Shown here: positions 5,907 through 13,387 of the stretch, in pieces | Layout of the letters: every line of letters begins with the position of its first letter | Position numbering within the stretch: the stretch's first letter is position 1 | Assembly (NCBI RefSeq): GCF_049059935.1 | Contig: NZ_JBMGQR010000086.1 | Coordinates: 1-16,417 of the forward strand | Direction: 5' to 3' | DNA length: 16,417 nucleotides | From: JAURVT01 sp049059935 | GTDB taxonomy: Bacteria; Actinomycetota; Actinomycetes; Propionibacteriales; Nocardioidaceae | Notes under the pieces: generated by a model | Database searches by the model: none | The model's input: only the letters and a program-made list of their open reading frames with translations | Told to the model about the DNA's origin: nothing | Made by a program: the position numbers and the translations under genes

Positions 5907-8255
5907 ATGTCCCAGCCGATCCGCCCGCCCGAGACGGCCGCCCGTGCGAGCCACGCCGACACCACCACGCTGCGCGAGATCTCCCAGCGCGTGCTGTGGC
6001 TGGCTTCGGCGATCGTGGACGCCGCCAACCGTGGTCGCCCCAACGACACGGGCGTCAAGGTCGGCGGGCACCAGGCGTCGTCGGCGTCGATGGTCGACGT
6101 GATGGTGGCGCTGTGGTTCCACGAGCTGACGAACCTCGACCGGGTGTCGGTCAAGCCGCACGCGTCGCCGGTGCTGCACGCGATCAACTACCTGCTCGGC
6201 GACCTCGACGAGCGGTACCTGCCCACGCTGCGCGCCAAGGGCGGGCTGCAGTCGTACCCGTCGCGCCTCAAGGACCCCGACACCGTCGACTTCTCCACCG
6301 GCTCGGTCGGCATCGGCGCCACCGCCGCGCTCTGGGCCGCGATGTCGCACCGCTACCTCACCTCGCAGGTCGGCTCGACCCCGCGCGCCGGACGCTTCGT
6401 CAGCCTGCTCGGCGACGCCGAGCTGGACGAGGGGGCCATCTGGGAGGCGGTCGCCGACCCGTCGGTGGCCAAGATGGGCGAGCTGCTCTGGGTGGTCGAC
6501 CTGAACCGGCAGTCCCTCGACCGCGTCGTCCCCGACATCCAGATCCAGCGGCTGCAGGGCATGTTCGCCGCGGCCGGCTGGCAGGTCGTCACGCTCACCT
6601 GGGGCCGCACGATCACCGAGATCTTCGAGCGTCCGGGCGGCGCGCGTCTGCGCGAGCGCCTCGAGGAGATGCCCAACGAGGAGTACCAGCGCCTGCTGCG
6701 CGTCGACACCGCCGAGGTGCCCGCGCGCGTGCTCGGCGACGACCCCGACGAGGGCCTGCGCGACGTCGTCGGCACGCTGACCGCCGCCGAGCTCGCCGCC
6801 GCGGTCCGAGACCTCGGCGGCCACGACCTCGCCCTGCTCGTCGACACCTTCGCCGACGTCGACCACGACCGGCCGACCGTCGTGTTCGCCTACACGATCA
6901 AGGGCCGCGGGCTGCCCACCGAGGGGCACCCCAACAACCACTCGGCGCTGCTGAGCGAGACGCAGATGGAGTCGCTCGCCGAGGCGAGCGGCACCCGCCT
7001 GGACGACCCCTGGCAGGGCTTCGGCGCCGGCACCGCGGCGGCCGAGCTGTGCGCCCACCGCGGCCAGGTGCTCGCCCGCCCGGCGGTCGCGTCCCCGGCG
7101 GCGCTCGCCGTCCCGTCCGAGCTCGGCCGGACGCACCGCGCCCCGATCTCCACCCAGGCGGCGCTCGGGCGGCTGCTCGCCGACCTGTCGCGCGAGGCCC
7201 CCGACGTCGCCGCGCGCGTGGTCACCTGCAGCCCCGACGTCGCGTCGTCGACCAACCTGGGCGGCTGGATCAACAAGACGGGGGTCTGGTCGATCGCCGA
7301 CCGCCACGACTGGTTCGCCGACGACCGCGACCGCGTGCTGCGCTGGTCCGAGACCAGCAACGGCCAGCACGTCGAGCTGGGCATCGCCGAGGTCAACCTG
7401 GTCGGGCTGCTCGGCGAGCTCGGCGCCACCTGGAGCCGCTGGGGCGAGCGACTGATCCCCATCGCCACGCTGTACGACCCGTTCGTGTCGCGTGCCCTGG
7501 AGCCGTGGTCCTACGGCATCTACGCCGGCGGCCAGTCGATCCTCGTCGGCACGCCGTCGGGCGTCACGCTCGCGCCCGAGGGCGGCGCGCACCAGTCGAT
7601 CACCACGCCGTCCATCGGCCTGGAGCAGCCGGGCTGCGTCGCCTGGGAGCCGGCCTTCGCGCAGGACCTGGAGTGGTGCGTGCTGGAGGCGATGTCGCAC
7701 GTCGGCGTCCCCGGCGGCACCTCGGCCTACTTCCGGCTGTCCACCCGTCCGGTCGACCCGACGCTCGCCCGCGTGCCCGACGACGACCTGCTCGCCGAGC
7801 GACGACGGCGCCAGGTGGTGGCCGGTGGCTACCGCGTCACCGAGCACGAGCCCGGCACCGAGCAGGTGACGCTGGTGGGCGTCGGCGCGATCATGCCCGA
7901 GGTGCTGGCGGCCGCCGACGCGCTCGCCGAGGCGGGCGTCGTCGCGGGGGTCGTGTGCCTCACCAGCCCCGACCTGGTGTTCCGCTCGATGCAGCAGCGC
8001 GGACGCCTCGGCGCCCCTGCGGGCTCGGACGTCGCCGACGTGCTGTTCCCGGCCAACGCACCCGCGCCGCTCGTCACCGTGCTCGACGGTCACCCGCACA
8101 CGCTGTCGTTCCTGGCCGGCCTGCGCTGCGACCCGATCCGCTGCCTCGGGGTGACCGAGTTCGGCCAGTCCACCGACCTGCACGACGCCCACCGGCTGCA
8201 CGGCATCGACACCGGGTCGATCGTCGACGCCGCCCTGACCCTCACGGGACGCTGA
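5907..8255 (+). CDS. AceE-like thiamine diphosphate-dependent dehydrogenase E1 / transketolase-like enzyme
   Basis: A 782-residue TPP enzyme resembling the homodimeric pyruvate dehydrogenase E1 (AceE). Seen in order: GGHQASSA at 53-60, the TPP/Mg motif GDAELDEG at 169-176 with N200 and Q202 of DLNRQSLD completing it, a histidine in HPNNHSALL (345) matching the AceE loop histidine, E494 in GIAEVN (the glutamate that activates TPP), EGGAHQS at 558-564 and a transketolase-type C-terminal domain from about 650. It is about 100 residues shorter than typical AceE, mostly at the N-terminus, the part that docks E2 in E. coli. No E2 or E3 gene is near. The motif reads GDA rather than GDG. The start has an AGGAG site. 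The permease gene follows after 5 bases. A 2-oxo acid substrate is likely; which one is unknown. Confidence 0.85.
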   Translation: MSQPIRPPETAARASHADTTTLREISQRVLWLASAIVDAANRGRPNDTGVKVGGHQASSASMVDVMVALWFHELTNLDRVSVKPHASPVLHAINYLLGDLDERYLPTLRAKGGLQSYPSRLKDPDTVDFSTGSVGIGATAALWAAMSHRYLTSQVGSTPRAGRFVSLLGDAELDEGAIWEAVADPSVAKMGELLWVVDLNRQSLDRVVPDIQIQRLQGMFAAAGWQVVTLTWGRTITEIFERPGGARLRERLEEMPNEEYQRLLRVDTAEVPARVLGDDPDEGLRDVVGTLTAAELAAAVRDLGGHDLALLVDTFADVDHDRPTVVFAYTIKGRGLPTEGHPNNHSALLSETQMESLAEASGTRLDDPWQGFGAGTAAAELCAHRGQVLARPAVASPAALAVPSELGRTHRAPISTQAALGRLLADLSREAPDVAARVVTCSPDVASSTNLGGWINKTGVWSIADRHDWFADDRDRVLRWSETSNGQHVELGIAEVNLVGLLGELGATWSRWGERLIPIATLYDPFVSRALEPWSYGIYAGGQSILVGTPSGVTLAPEGGAHQSITTPSIGLEQPGCVAWEPAFAQDLEWCVLEAMSHVGVPGGTSAYFRLSTRPVDPTLARVPDDDLLAERRRRQVVAGGYRVTEHEPGTEQVTLVGVGAIMPEVLAAADALAEAGVVAGVVCLTSPDLVFRSMQQRGRLGAPAGSDVADVLFPANAPAPLVTVLDGHPHTLSFLAGLRCDPIRCLGVTEFGQSTDLHDAHRLHGIDTGSIVDAALTLTGR

Positions 8256-8260
8256 TCTGG

Positions 8261-9515
8261 ATGTCCGCAGAGATCCTGTCCATCGTCGTCCTGGCAGCGA
8301 TCTTCGTCGTCGCGACCGTGCGCTCGGTCAACATGGGCGTGCTCGCGCTCACCGCGGCCTTCGCGGTCGGGCTCACCGCCGCCGACATGTCACAGGTCGA
8401 CGTGCTGGACGGCTTCCCGGCCGACATCTTCCTCATCCTCGTCGGCCTGACCTTCATGTTCGGGTTCGCCCAGCACAACGGCACGATCGACTGGATCGTC
8501 CGTGCCGGCCTGCGCCTGGTGCGTGGACGGGTCGCCGCGGCGCCGTGGATCTTCTTCGTGCTCACCGCGGCGCTCATCTCCGTCGGCGCGCTCTTCGCCG
8601 TCGCGATCGTCGCGCCGCTCGCGATCCCGTTCGCCCGCCGGTACGCGATCAACCAGCTGATGATGGGCCTGATGGTCGTCCACGGCGCCCTCGCCGGGGC
8701 GTTCTCGCCCATCAGCGTCTACGGCGTCTTCATCGAGGGCTACCTGAGCGGCCAGGACCTCCCGATCTCGCCGCTCGCCCTGTTCCTCGGACCGTTCGCG
8801 TTCAACGTCGTGGTCGGGGTGCTGGTCTACCTGTTCATGGGCGGACGCTCGCTGGTCGGCCGCCGCATCGACACCGCGCCCACCGCCGGTGACGACGACG
8901 CACCCGACGCCACGTCCGACCGTCTACCAGTGGCTGACGCTCGCCGGGCTGCTCCTGCTCGCCGGGCTGTCGATCGCGACCGACCTCGACACCGGCGTGG
9001 TGGCGATCAGCATCGGGGCCCTGTTCGCCGTGCTCGCGCCGGCCGACTCCAAGCGCGCGCTCGACGGCGTCAGCTGGGGCGTGATGATCCTGATCTGCGG
9101 CGTGCTCACCTACATCAACGTGCTCGAGACCGCCGGCGCCGTCGACTACGTCAGCGACGCGATCGGCCGCATCGGCGCACCGATGCTCGCCGTGCTGCTG
9201 CTCTGCTACCTGGCCGGCATCACCTCGGCCGTGGCGTCGTCGCTGGGCATCATCGGCGTCGCGATCGCGCTGGCCGTGCCGTTCCTCGAGCAGGGGTCGG
9301 TGAGCCCGATCGCCTTCACCGTGGCGCTCGCGGTGGCCGCGACGGTGGTGGACGTCAGCCCGTTCTCGACCAACGGCGCGCTGGTGCTGGCGAACGTGCC
9401 AGAGGACGACCGCGACCGGCTGTACCGCAAGATGCTCGGCTACGCGGGCGTGGTGGTCGCCGCAGGGCCGGGTCTGGCCTGGCTGACGTTCCTGGTGCCG
9501 GCCTCGATCGGGTAG
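8261..9515 (+). pseudogene. MatC/SLC13-type carboxylate permease, interrupted by a frameshift
   Basis: The two halves of one permease lie in different frames. Residues from the ATG at 8261 carry the MatC N-terminal domain: helices, the FGFAQHNGTIDWIV segment and the VHGALAGAFSPISVYGVF motif, ending in the linker after VYLFMGGRSLVGRRID. The second half continues in the next frame from about 8889 with WLTLAGLLLL, SWGVMILICGVLTYINVLE, SSLGIIGVAIALAVPFLEQ and VDVSPFSTNGALVLANVPEDDRDRLYRK as separate landmarks. Together they make about 418 residues, near the normal family length (about 430-460). The switch lies between about 8888 and 8924 and is +1. The first frame stays open to 9574 only as an arginine-rich shadow. 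It may be a true mutation, a sequencing error or two half-proteins. The family imports malonate or C4-dicarboxylates. Confidence 0.8.
8889..9515 (+). CDS. C-terminal half of the SLC13/MatC-type permease as its own reading frame
   Basis: If the frame break is real, this 208-residue part could be translated alone from the GTG at 8889. It holds about six helices of the second permease repeat, including the conserved VDVSPFSTNGALVLAN motif, which in SLC13/CitMHS-like proteins helps form the substrate site. No Shine-Dalgarno sequence is visible upstream of 8889, so independent translation would rely on coupling. The stop at 9513-9515 is only 3 bases from the stop of the convergent MFS gene. Whether it makes a functional half-transporter with the upstream half is not known. 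Confidence 0.5.
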   Translation: MTTTHPTPRPTVYQWLTLAGLLLLAGLSIATDLDTGVVAISIGALFAVLAPADSKRALDGVSWGVMILICGVLTYINVLETAGAVDYVSDAIGRIGAPMLAVLLLCYLAGITSAVASSLGIIGVAIALAVPFLEQGSVSPIAFTVALAVAATVVDVSPFSTNGALVLANVPEDDRDRLYRKMLGYAGVVVAAGPGLAWLTFLVPASIG

Positions 9516-9518
9516 GGG

Positions 9519-10754
9519 TCAGGCGGTGCGGGCCCGCGCCTGCGAGACCGCGGCCGACACCCCGAGCACGGTGAACATCGCCGTGGTGCCCACCACGATC
9601 AGCACGGGCACCGTCCACGCGTCCGTGGCGTCGTGCACGAGGCCGAGGACGGTGGGTCCGGTGGCCGCGACGACGTAGCCGACCCCCTGCACGAACGCCG
9701 ACAGCCGGGCGCTCTCGCGGTCCGAGCGCGCGACCTGGACGACGATCGTGAAGATCGCCGCGAACCCGCCGCCCTGGGCCACGCCGCCGAGCACGCTGCC
9801 CAGCACGTAGGCCTGGGGCGCGAGGAGCAGGACCATCGGGAACGACATCCACAGCAGCCCCACCAGCCCGACCGTGGACCACGTGGGCAGGCGCAGCGCG
9901 AGCAGCGGAACCCCGATGGCGCCGATGATCGCGCAGACCTGGAACACCGACGACGCCGCGCCCGCCGCGCTCGCGCCGAGCCCGATCTCGTCGCCGAGCA
10001 GCGTGGGGAGCCAGGCGGTGAGCGCGTAGTACGAGGTGGCCTGGCCGGCGAACGCCAGACCGAGCATCCACGCGATCGGCCGCTGCCAGACGGGGGTCGA
10101 CGACGCGGGGTGCGCGGGCACCTCCGGAGGCGGGACGACGGCGGCCCGGGCGATCCGCCGACGCCGCCCCACGTGCGCGACCCACACGACGGTCGCCACC
10201 ACCCCGACCAGGCTCCACATGCCGAGCGCCACCTGCCAGCCGGCGGCGTCGGCCACCGGCACGGTGACGATGGTCGCGACCATCGAGCCGAAGTTCATCG
10301 CGGCGGTGTAGATGCCGGTGAGGGGACCGGCCGTCCCCGCCGTCGACTCACGCCGGATGAGCACCGGCATCACGATGTTGCCGACGGTGATGCCCAGACC
10401 GATGACGACGGTGCCCACCACCGCGAGCGCGAACGAGCCGCCGGTGCGCACGACCGAGCCGATCGTGACGCAGACCAGGCAGGCCACCACGGCGGCCTCC
10501 GCCCCGGCCCGTCGCACCAGCAGCAGGGCGACCGGCGCCAGCAGGCCGAAGCACAGCACCGGCAGGCTGGTGAGCAGACCGATCCCGCCGGCACCGACGT
10601 CGAGGTCGGCGCGCAGCTCGTCGGCCAACGGCGCGACCGCGACGAACGGCGAGCGCAGGTTGAACGAGATCAGCAGCAGCGCGACGACGAACGCCCACGG
10701 CAGGCTCGTCCGCAGTCGACGTGCTCTGCCCCGGCCGTCCGTCGCTGTCGTCAC
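9519..10754 (-). CDS. CynX/NimT-type MFS transporter
   Basis: A 411-residue major facilitator protein with about 12 helices, and a long basic central loop (HVGRRRRIARAAVVPPPE) between the two six-helix halves. The opening LLLISFNLRSPFVAVAPLADELRADL (residues about 26-51, given here as the family's helix 1 pattern) and MPVLIRRE after helix 4 are typical of the cyanate-permease subfamily, whose members carry cyanate, nitroimidazoles or unknown anions. The GTG at 10754 is the only good start. There is no strong ribosome site, but a TAGCCT element lies 7 bases upstream, suggesting a leaderless message. It is the last gene of a minus-strand run and converges with the permease with a 3-base gap. 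Substrate unknown. Confidence 0.88.
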   Translation of the reverse strand: MTTATDGRGRARRLRTSLPWAFVVALLLISFNLRSPFVAVAPLADELRADLDVGAGGIGLLTSLPVLCFGLLAPVALLLVRRAGAEAAVVACLVCVTIGSVVRTGGSFALAVVGTVVIGLGITVGNIVMPVLIRRESTAGTAGPLTGIYTAAMNFGSMVATIVTVPVADAAGWQVALGMWSLVGVVATVVWVAHVGRRRRIARAAVVPPPEVPAHPASSTPVWQRPIAWMLGLAFAGQATSYYALTAWLPTLLGDEIGLGASAAGAASSVFQVCAIIGAIGVPLLALRLPTWSTVGLVGLLWMSFPMVLLLAPQAYVLGSVLGGVAQGGGFAAIFTIVVQVARSDRESARLSAFVQGVGYVVAATGPTVLGLVHDATDAWTVPVLIVVGTTAMFTVLGVSAAVSQARARTA

Positions 10755-10761
10755 TGGCCCC

Positions 10762-10767
10762 AGGCTA
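10762..10767 (-). promoter_or_regulatory. Probable -10 element for leaderless MFS transcript
   Basis: TAGCCT on the minus strand ends 7 bases before the GTG start at 10754. It lies in the 24-base gap after the FMN-protein gene. It would give the transporter its own promoter inside a longer operon. No -35 was identified. Confidence 0.4.
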
Positions 10768-10778
10768 CGGCGGTGGTC

Positions 10779-11279
10779 TCAGAGCTCGACGCGCTGGTTG
10801 TCGCCGCCGTCGTAGCGCTCACCGGTGACCTTGGCCTTGACGAAGCTGATCGCCGAGGCGACCTTGCTGCCCGCGGTGTCCCAGTACTCGCCGGACTCGG
10901 CGGTGACCTTGATGAGCACGACCTCGTCGGACTCGGCTCCCTGCGGCAGCCAGGCCTCGACCCAGCCGTTCCACAGCTCCTTCTTCCTGGCGACGTCGGT
11001 GACGATCGCCGCGGTGCCGGCCAGCGAGACCCAGGTGTCGTTGGACGTCAGGGTGACGGCCACCCGGGGGTTGGCGGCGATGTGCTCGGTCTTGCGCGAG
11101 CCGCGCTCGGCGAACAGCCAGACGTCGCGGTCGAACTCGACCTCCTGCTGGGCCATCGGGCGGCTGACGAGCGTGCCGTCGGGGGCCTCGGTGGTGAGCA
11201 TCCCGATGCGGATGTCCTTGGCCAGCTCGGCGATCTTCCTCGTCCCGTCGGTGCGGGTGCCGTCGGTGGTGTCGCTCAT
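10779..11279 (-). CDS. Pyridoxamine 5'-phosphate oxidase-like / general stress FMN-binding split-barrel protein
   Basis: A 166-residue protein of the general-stress-protein-26 type of FMN-binding split barrel. Seen: IRIGMLTTEAPDGTLVSRPM, the first barrel strands with the arginine expected near flavin phosphate; DVWLFAERGSRKTEHIAANP; and VSLAGTAAIVTDVARKKELW, then EVVLIKVTAESGEYWDTAGSK, each a usual landmark of this group. Family members bind FMN or FAD but their reactions are mostly unknown; true pyridoxamine phosphate oxidase activity is unlikely. The ATG at 11279 has a GAGAGG site. It follows an SRPBCC gene after 33 bases, and that gap contains a run of nine G (nine C in the transcript). 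Confidence 0.88.
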   Translation of the reverse strand: MSDTTDGTRTDGTRKIAELAKDIRIGMLTTEAPDGTLVSRPMAQQEVEFDRDVWLFAERGSRKTEHIAANPRVAVTLTSNDTWVSLAGTAAIVTDVARKKELWNGWVEAWLPQGAESDEVVLIKVTAESGEYWDTAGSKVASAISFVKAKVTGERYDGGDNQRVEL

Positions 11280-11294
11280 GGGGTGCCTCTCGTC

Positions 11295-11303
11295 GGGGGG
11301 GGG
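11295..11303. repeat. Nine-base G homopolymer in an intergenic spacer
   Basis: A run of nine G in the 33-base gap between the second SRPBCC gene and the FMN-binding gene (nine C on the transcript), about 16 bases upstream of the latter's start. Such runs slip in replication and are also error-prone in sequencing. It does not affect a reading frame. Confidence 0.7.
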
Positions 11304-11312
11304 TGCTCGGGG

Positions 11313-11756
11313 TCAGAGGCGGTTCAGGGCCTCGGTGAGGTTCTTCTCGGCCTCGTCGCCGAGCTTCTTCATCGGGATGCCGGCGATCGGGTCGGCGAGC
11401 TTGGCCAGGCCGTGGAACTCGAACTCGGCCCGGTAGGTGACCTTGGTGCCGGTGGTGCCGGCACCCTCGTCGGGCTCGACGGTGATCGTGTCGTGCGTGG
11501 TGACCGACTTGTTGTCGCCCTTGAGGGTGATCTGGCGGCCGGGGTCGACGTCGACGACGGTGTAGACGATCTCGGTCTCGACGCCGACGAACTTCGAGGT
11601 GTTGTGGTAGACCGTGCCCGGTCCGCCGTCACCGGACTCGAGGACGGTCTCGACCGTGCCCGGGTCCCAGTCGTTGGTGCTGCGGAAGTCGGACAGGTAG
11701 TCCCAGACCTGCTCGGGGGTCTTCTTCACCCGGATGGTCCGCTCGATGTGCTCCAT
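11313..11756 (-). CDS. SRPBCC-family protein (polyketide cyclase/dehydrase-like fold)
   Basis: A 147-residue START-like protein. The opening MEHIERTIRVKKTPEQVWDYL followed by DFRSTNDWDPG is the standard Polyketide_cyc2 pattern (one strand, then two helices), and the last part (KKLGDEAEKNLTEALNRL) is the long C-terminal helix closing the hydrophobic cavity. Such proteins bind lipids, polyketides or other hydrophobic ligands; a specific activity cannot be given. The ATG at 11756 has an AAGGAG site. It lies 35 bases after the FAD oxidoreductase and 33 bases before the FMN protein, so probably one operon. A second SRPBCC gene heads the same run at 15959. Confidence 0.88.
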   Translation of the reverse strand: MEHIERTIRVKKTPEQVWDYLSDFRSTNDWDPGTVETVLESGDGGPGTVYHNTSKFVGVETEIVYTVVDVDPGRQITLKGDNKSVTTHDTITVEPDEGAGTTGTKVTYRAEFEFHGLAKLADPIAGIPMKKLGDEAEKNLTEALNRL

Positions 11757-11791
11757 CGTGTGCTCCTTCGCGTCGAGGTACGTCTTCGAGG

Positions 11792-13387
11792 CTAGGGGCG
11801 CCTGCCGGGCCACACCGATCGGCGACGGTCGGCCGCGAGCGCCGCGCGGGCGGCGTTGGTGCCGGCCGAGCCGTGCACGCCGCCACCTGGGTGCGCGGAC
11901 GCCGAGCCGAGGAACAGCCCCTTGACGGGGGTGCCCGCGCGTCCCAGGCCGGGGACGGGGCGGAACACCAGCTCCTGGTGCAGCTGGGACGTTCCCCCGT
12001 TGATCGCGCCGCCCACCAGGTTGGCGTCGCGGGCCTGCAGCTCGCGCGGCCCGAGCACCCGTCGCTCGCGGACGAGCGACCCGAAGCCCGGCGCGAGCGC
12101 CTCCATCTCGGCCTGGATGCGGTCGCCCATGCGCTGGCAGTCGTCGTGGTCCCAGGTGCCGCGCACACCGTCGCCGGCGTCGCGACGGGTGTCCTGCGGC
12201 ACGTGCGTGTACGCCCAGAACGACTCGGTGCCCGCGGGTGAGCGCGACGGGTCGCTGGTCGTCATCTGGCCGGTGAGCAGGAACGGTCGCCGCGGGACGG
12301 TGTGCGTGCCCACCTGCGTCAGCGACTCGACCATGGAGTCGACGGAGTCCGCGACGTGCACGGTGCCGGGCGCGACGGGCGGCGCGGACGCCCACGGCAC
12401 GGGGCCGTCGAGCGCCCAGTCGACCTTGACGGTGCCGGGGTCGAGCTGGAAGCGCGTCATCGCCTGGACGGTGCGGGGCGGGAGGTCGTCGTCGTGCACC
12501 AGGCCGCCGTACAGGTGCGGGGCGACGACGTCGGCCACGACGGCGCGTCCGGCCTGCACGACCTCGCCGTCCGCGAGCCGGACGGCGTGCGCGCGACCGT
12601 CGCGCACGAGCACGCGCTCGACGCGGGCACCGCAGCGGATCGTCCCGCCCCTGGCCTCGAGCCGCCGGGCCATCGCCCGGGTGAGCTCGCCGGCGCCGCC
12701 CTCGGGCACCGGGAAGCCGAAGGTCTGGGCGAGCATCGACATCAGGACGCCCATCAGGCCCGAGCCGGGGGCGTCGAGCGGGATGTCGGCGTGGCCCGCG
12801 TTGCCCGCGAGCAGCAGCTGCGGCGCCAGGCCGCCGAACCGGCTGGCGCCGAGCTGGGTGACGGGCTCGAGCAGCATCCTGACGAACGACAGCCCCCCGA
12901 CGTGCCGCAGCCTGGCGAGCATCGACAGGCCCGCGCGGACGGGTGGGAACGGCGTCATCAGGGCGTGGACGAGGTCCTCGCCGATGCGGTCCCAGGTGCG
13001 GCACAGGTCGGCCCAGGCCTCGCCGTCGCCGGGGTGCTGGGCCTCCATCCGCGCGCAGGTGGCGTCGCGGTCGCGCAGGATCATCGCCCAGTCGCCACCC
13101 GGCATCGGGTGCCCCAGGACGGCGGGCGCGTGCAGCCAGCGCAGGCCGTAGGACTCCAGGTCCAGGGCGGTCATCGCGGGCGAGGCAGCCCCGAGCGGGT
13201 AGAACGCGCTGAAGGTGTCCTGGACGAAGTCGGGGTGCAGCTCGCGGTCGCTGCGGACCGCTCCCCCCACCTCGTCCTGGGCCTCGAGCAGCAGCACCGA
13301 CCAGCCGGCGTCGGCGAGGTGGTTGGCCGCGGCCAGGCCGTTGGGCCCCGCGCCGACGACGACCGCGTCCGCGGCCCCGACGCTCAC
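11792..13387 (-). CDS. CrtI/phytoene desaturase-like FAD-dependent oxidoreductase
   Basis: A 531-residue flavoprotein. The N-terminal Rossmann motif is VVGAGPNGLAAANHLA (GAGPNG at 12-17) with the ribose-binding E34 in LLLEAQDEVGG. The C-terminal FAD motif is GLFLGSASAHPGGGVHGSAG, typical of the CrtI/retinol-saturase/amine-oxidase-like clan. These enzymes desaturate, isomerise or saturate long hydrophobic chains. No phytoene synthase or other carotenoid gene is nearby, so a carotenoid role is not supported. The GTG at 13387 overlaps the SDR stop by 4 bases (GTGA). Co-expression with an SDR, a zinc ADH and SRPBCC proteins suggests redox changes to a lipid-like substrate. Confidence 0.88.
   Translation of the reverse strand: MSVGAADAVVVGAGPNGLAAANHLADAGWSVLLLEAQDEVGGAVRSDRELHPDFVQDTFSAFYPLGAASPAMTALDLESYGLRWLHAPAVLGHPMPGGDWAMILRDRDATCARMEAQHPGDGEAWADLCRTWDRIGEDLVHALMTPFPPVRAGLSMLARLRHVGGLSFVRMLLEPVTQLGASRFGGLAPQLLLAGNAGHADIPLDAPGSGLMGVLMSMLAQTFGFPVPEGGAGELTRAMARRLEARGGTIRCGARVERVLVRDGRAHAVRLADGEVVQAGRAVVADVVAPHLYGGLVHDDDLPPRTVQAMTRFQLDPGTVKVDWALDGPVPWASAPPVAPGTVHVADSVDSMVESLTQVGTHTVPRRPFLLTGQMTTSDPSRSPAGTESFWAYTHVPQDTRRDAGDGVRGTWDHDDCQRMGDRIQAEMEALAPGFGSLVRERRVLGPRELQARDANLVGGAINGGTSQLHQELVFRPVPGLGRAGTPVKGLFLGSASAHPGGGVHGSAGTNAARAALAADRRRSVWPGRRP

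Noticed and set aside
5787..8201. An 804-codon minus-strand frame opposite the TPP enzyme
   Set aside because: Composition is low-complexity Arg/Gly/Val/Asp as expected for antisense of GC-rich coding sequence; no domain is visible, and the opposite strand has clear catalytic motifs.
9513..9521. Terminator between the convergent permease and MFS genes
   Set aside because: The stops are 3 bases apart and no hairpin is visible around them.
5996..9574. A 1192-codon plus-strand frame over the TPP enzyme and permease
   Set aside because: Up to 8260 it is an Arg/Pro-rich shadow of the TPP enzyme; after about 8924 it is a shadow of the permease's second half. Only 8261 to about 8900 is real.
11792..13387. 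Carotenoid biosynthesis gene (crtI)
   Set aside because: The fold matches the CrtI clan, but no phytoene synthase, cyclase or GGPP synthase is nearby, so the specific role is not supported.
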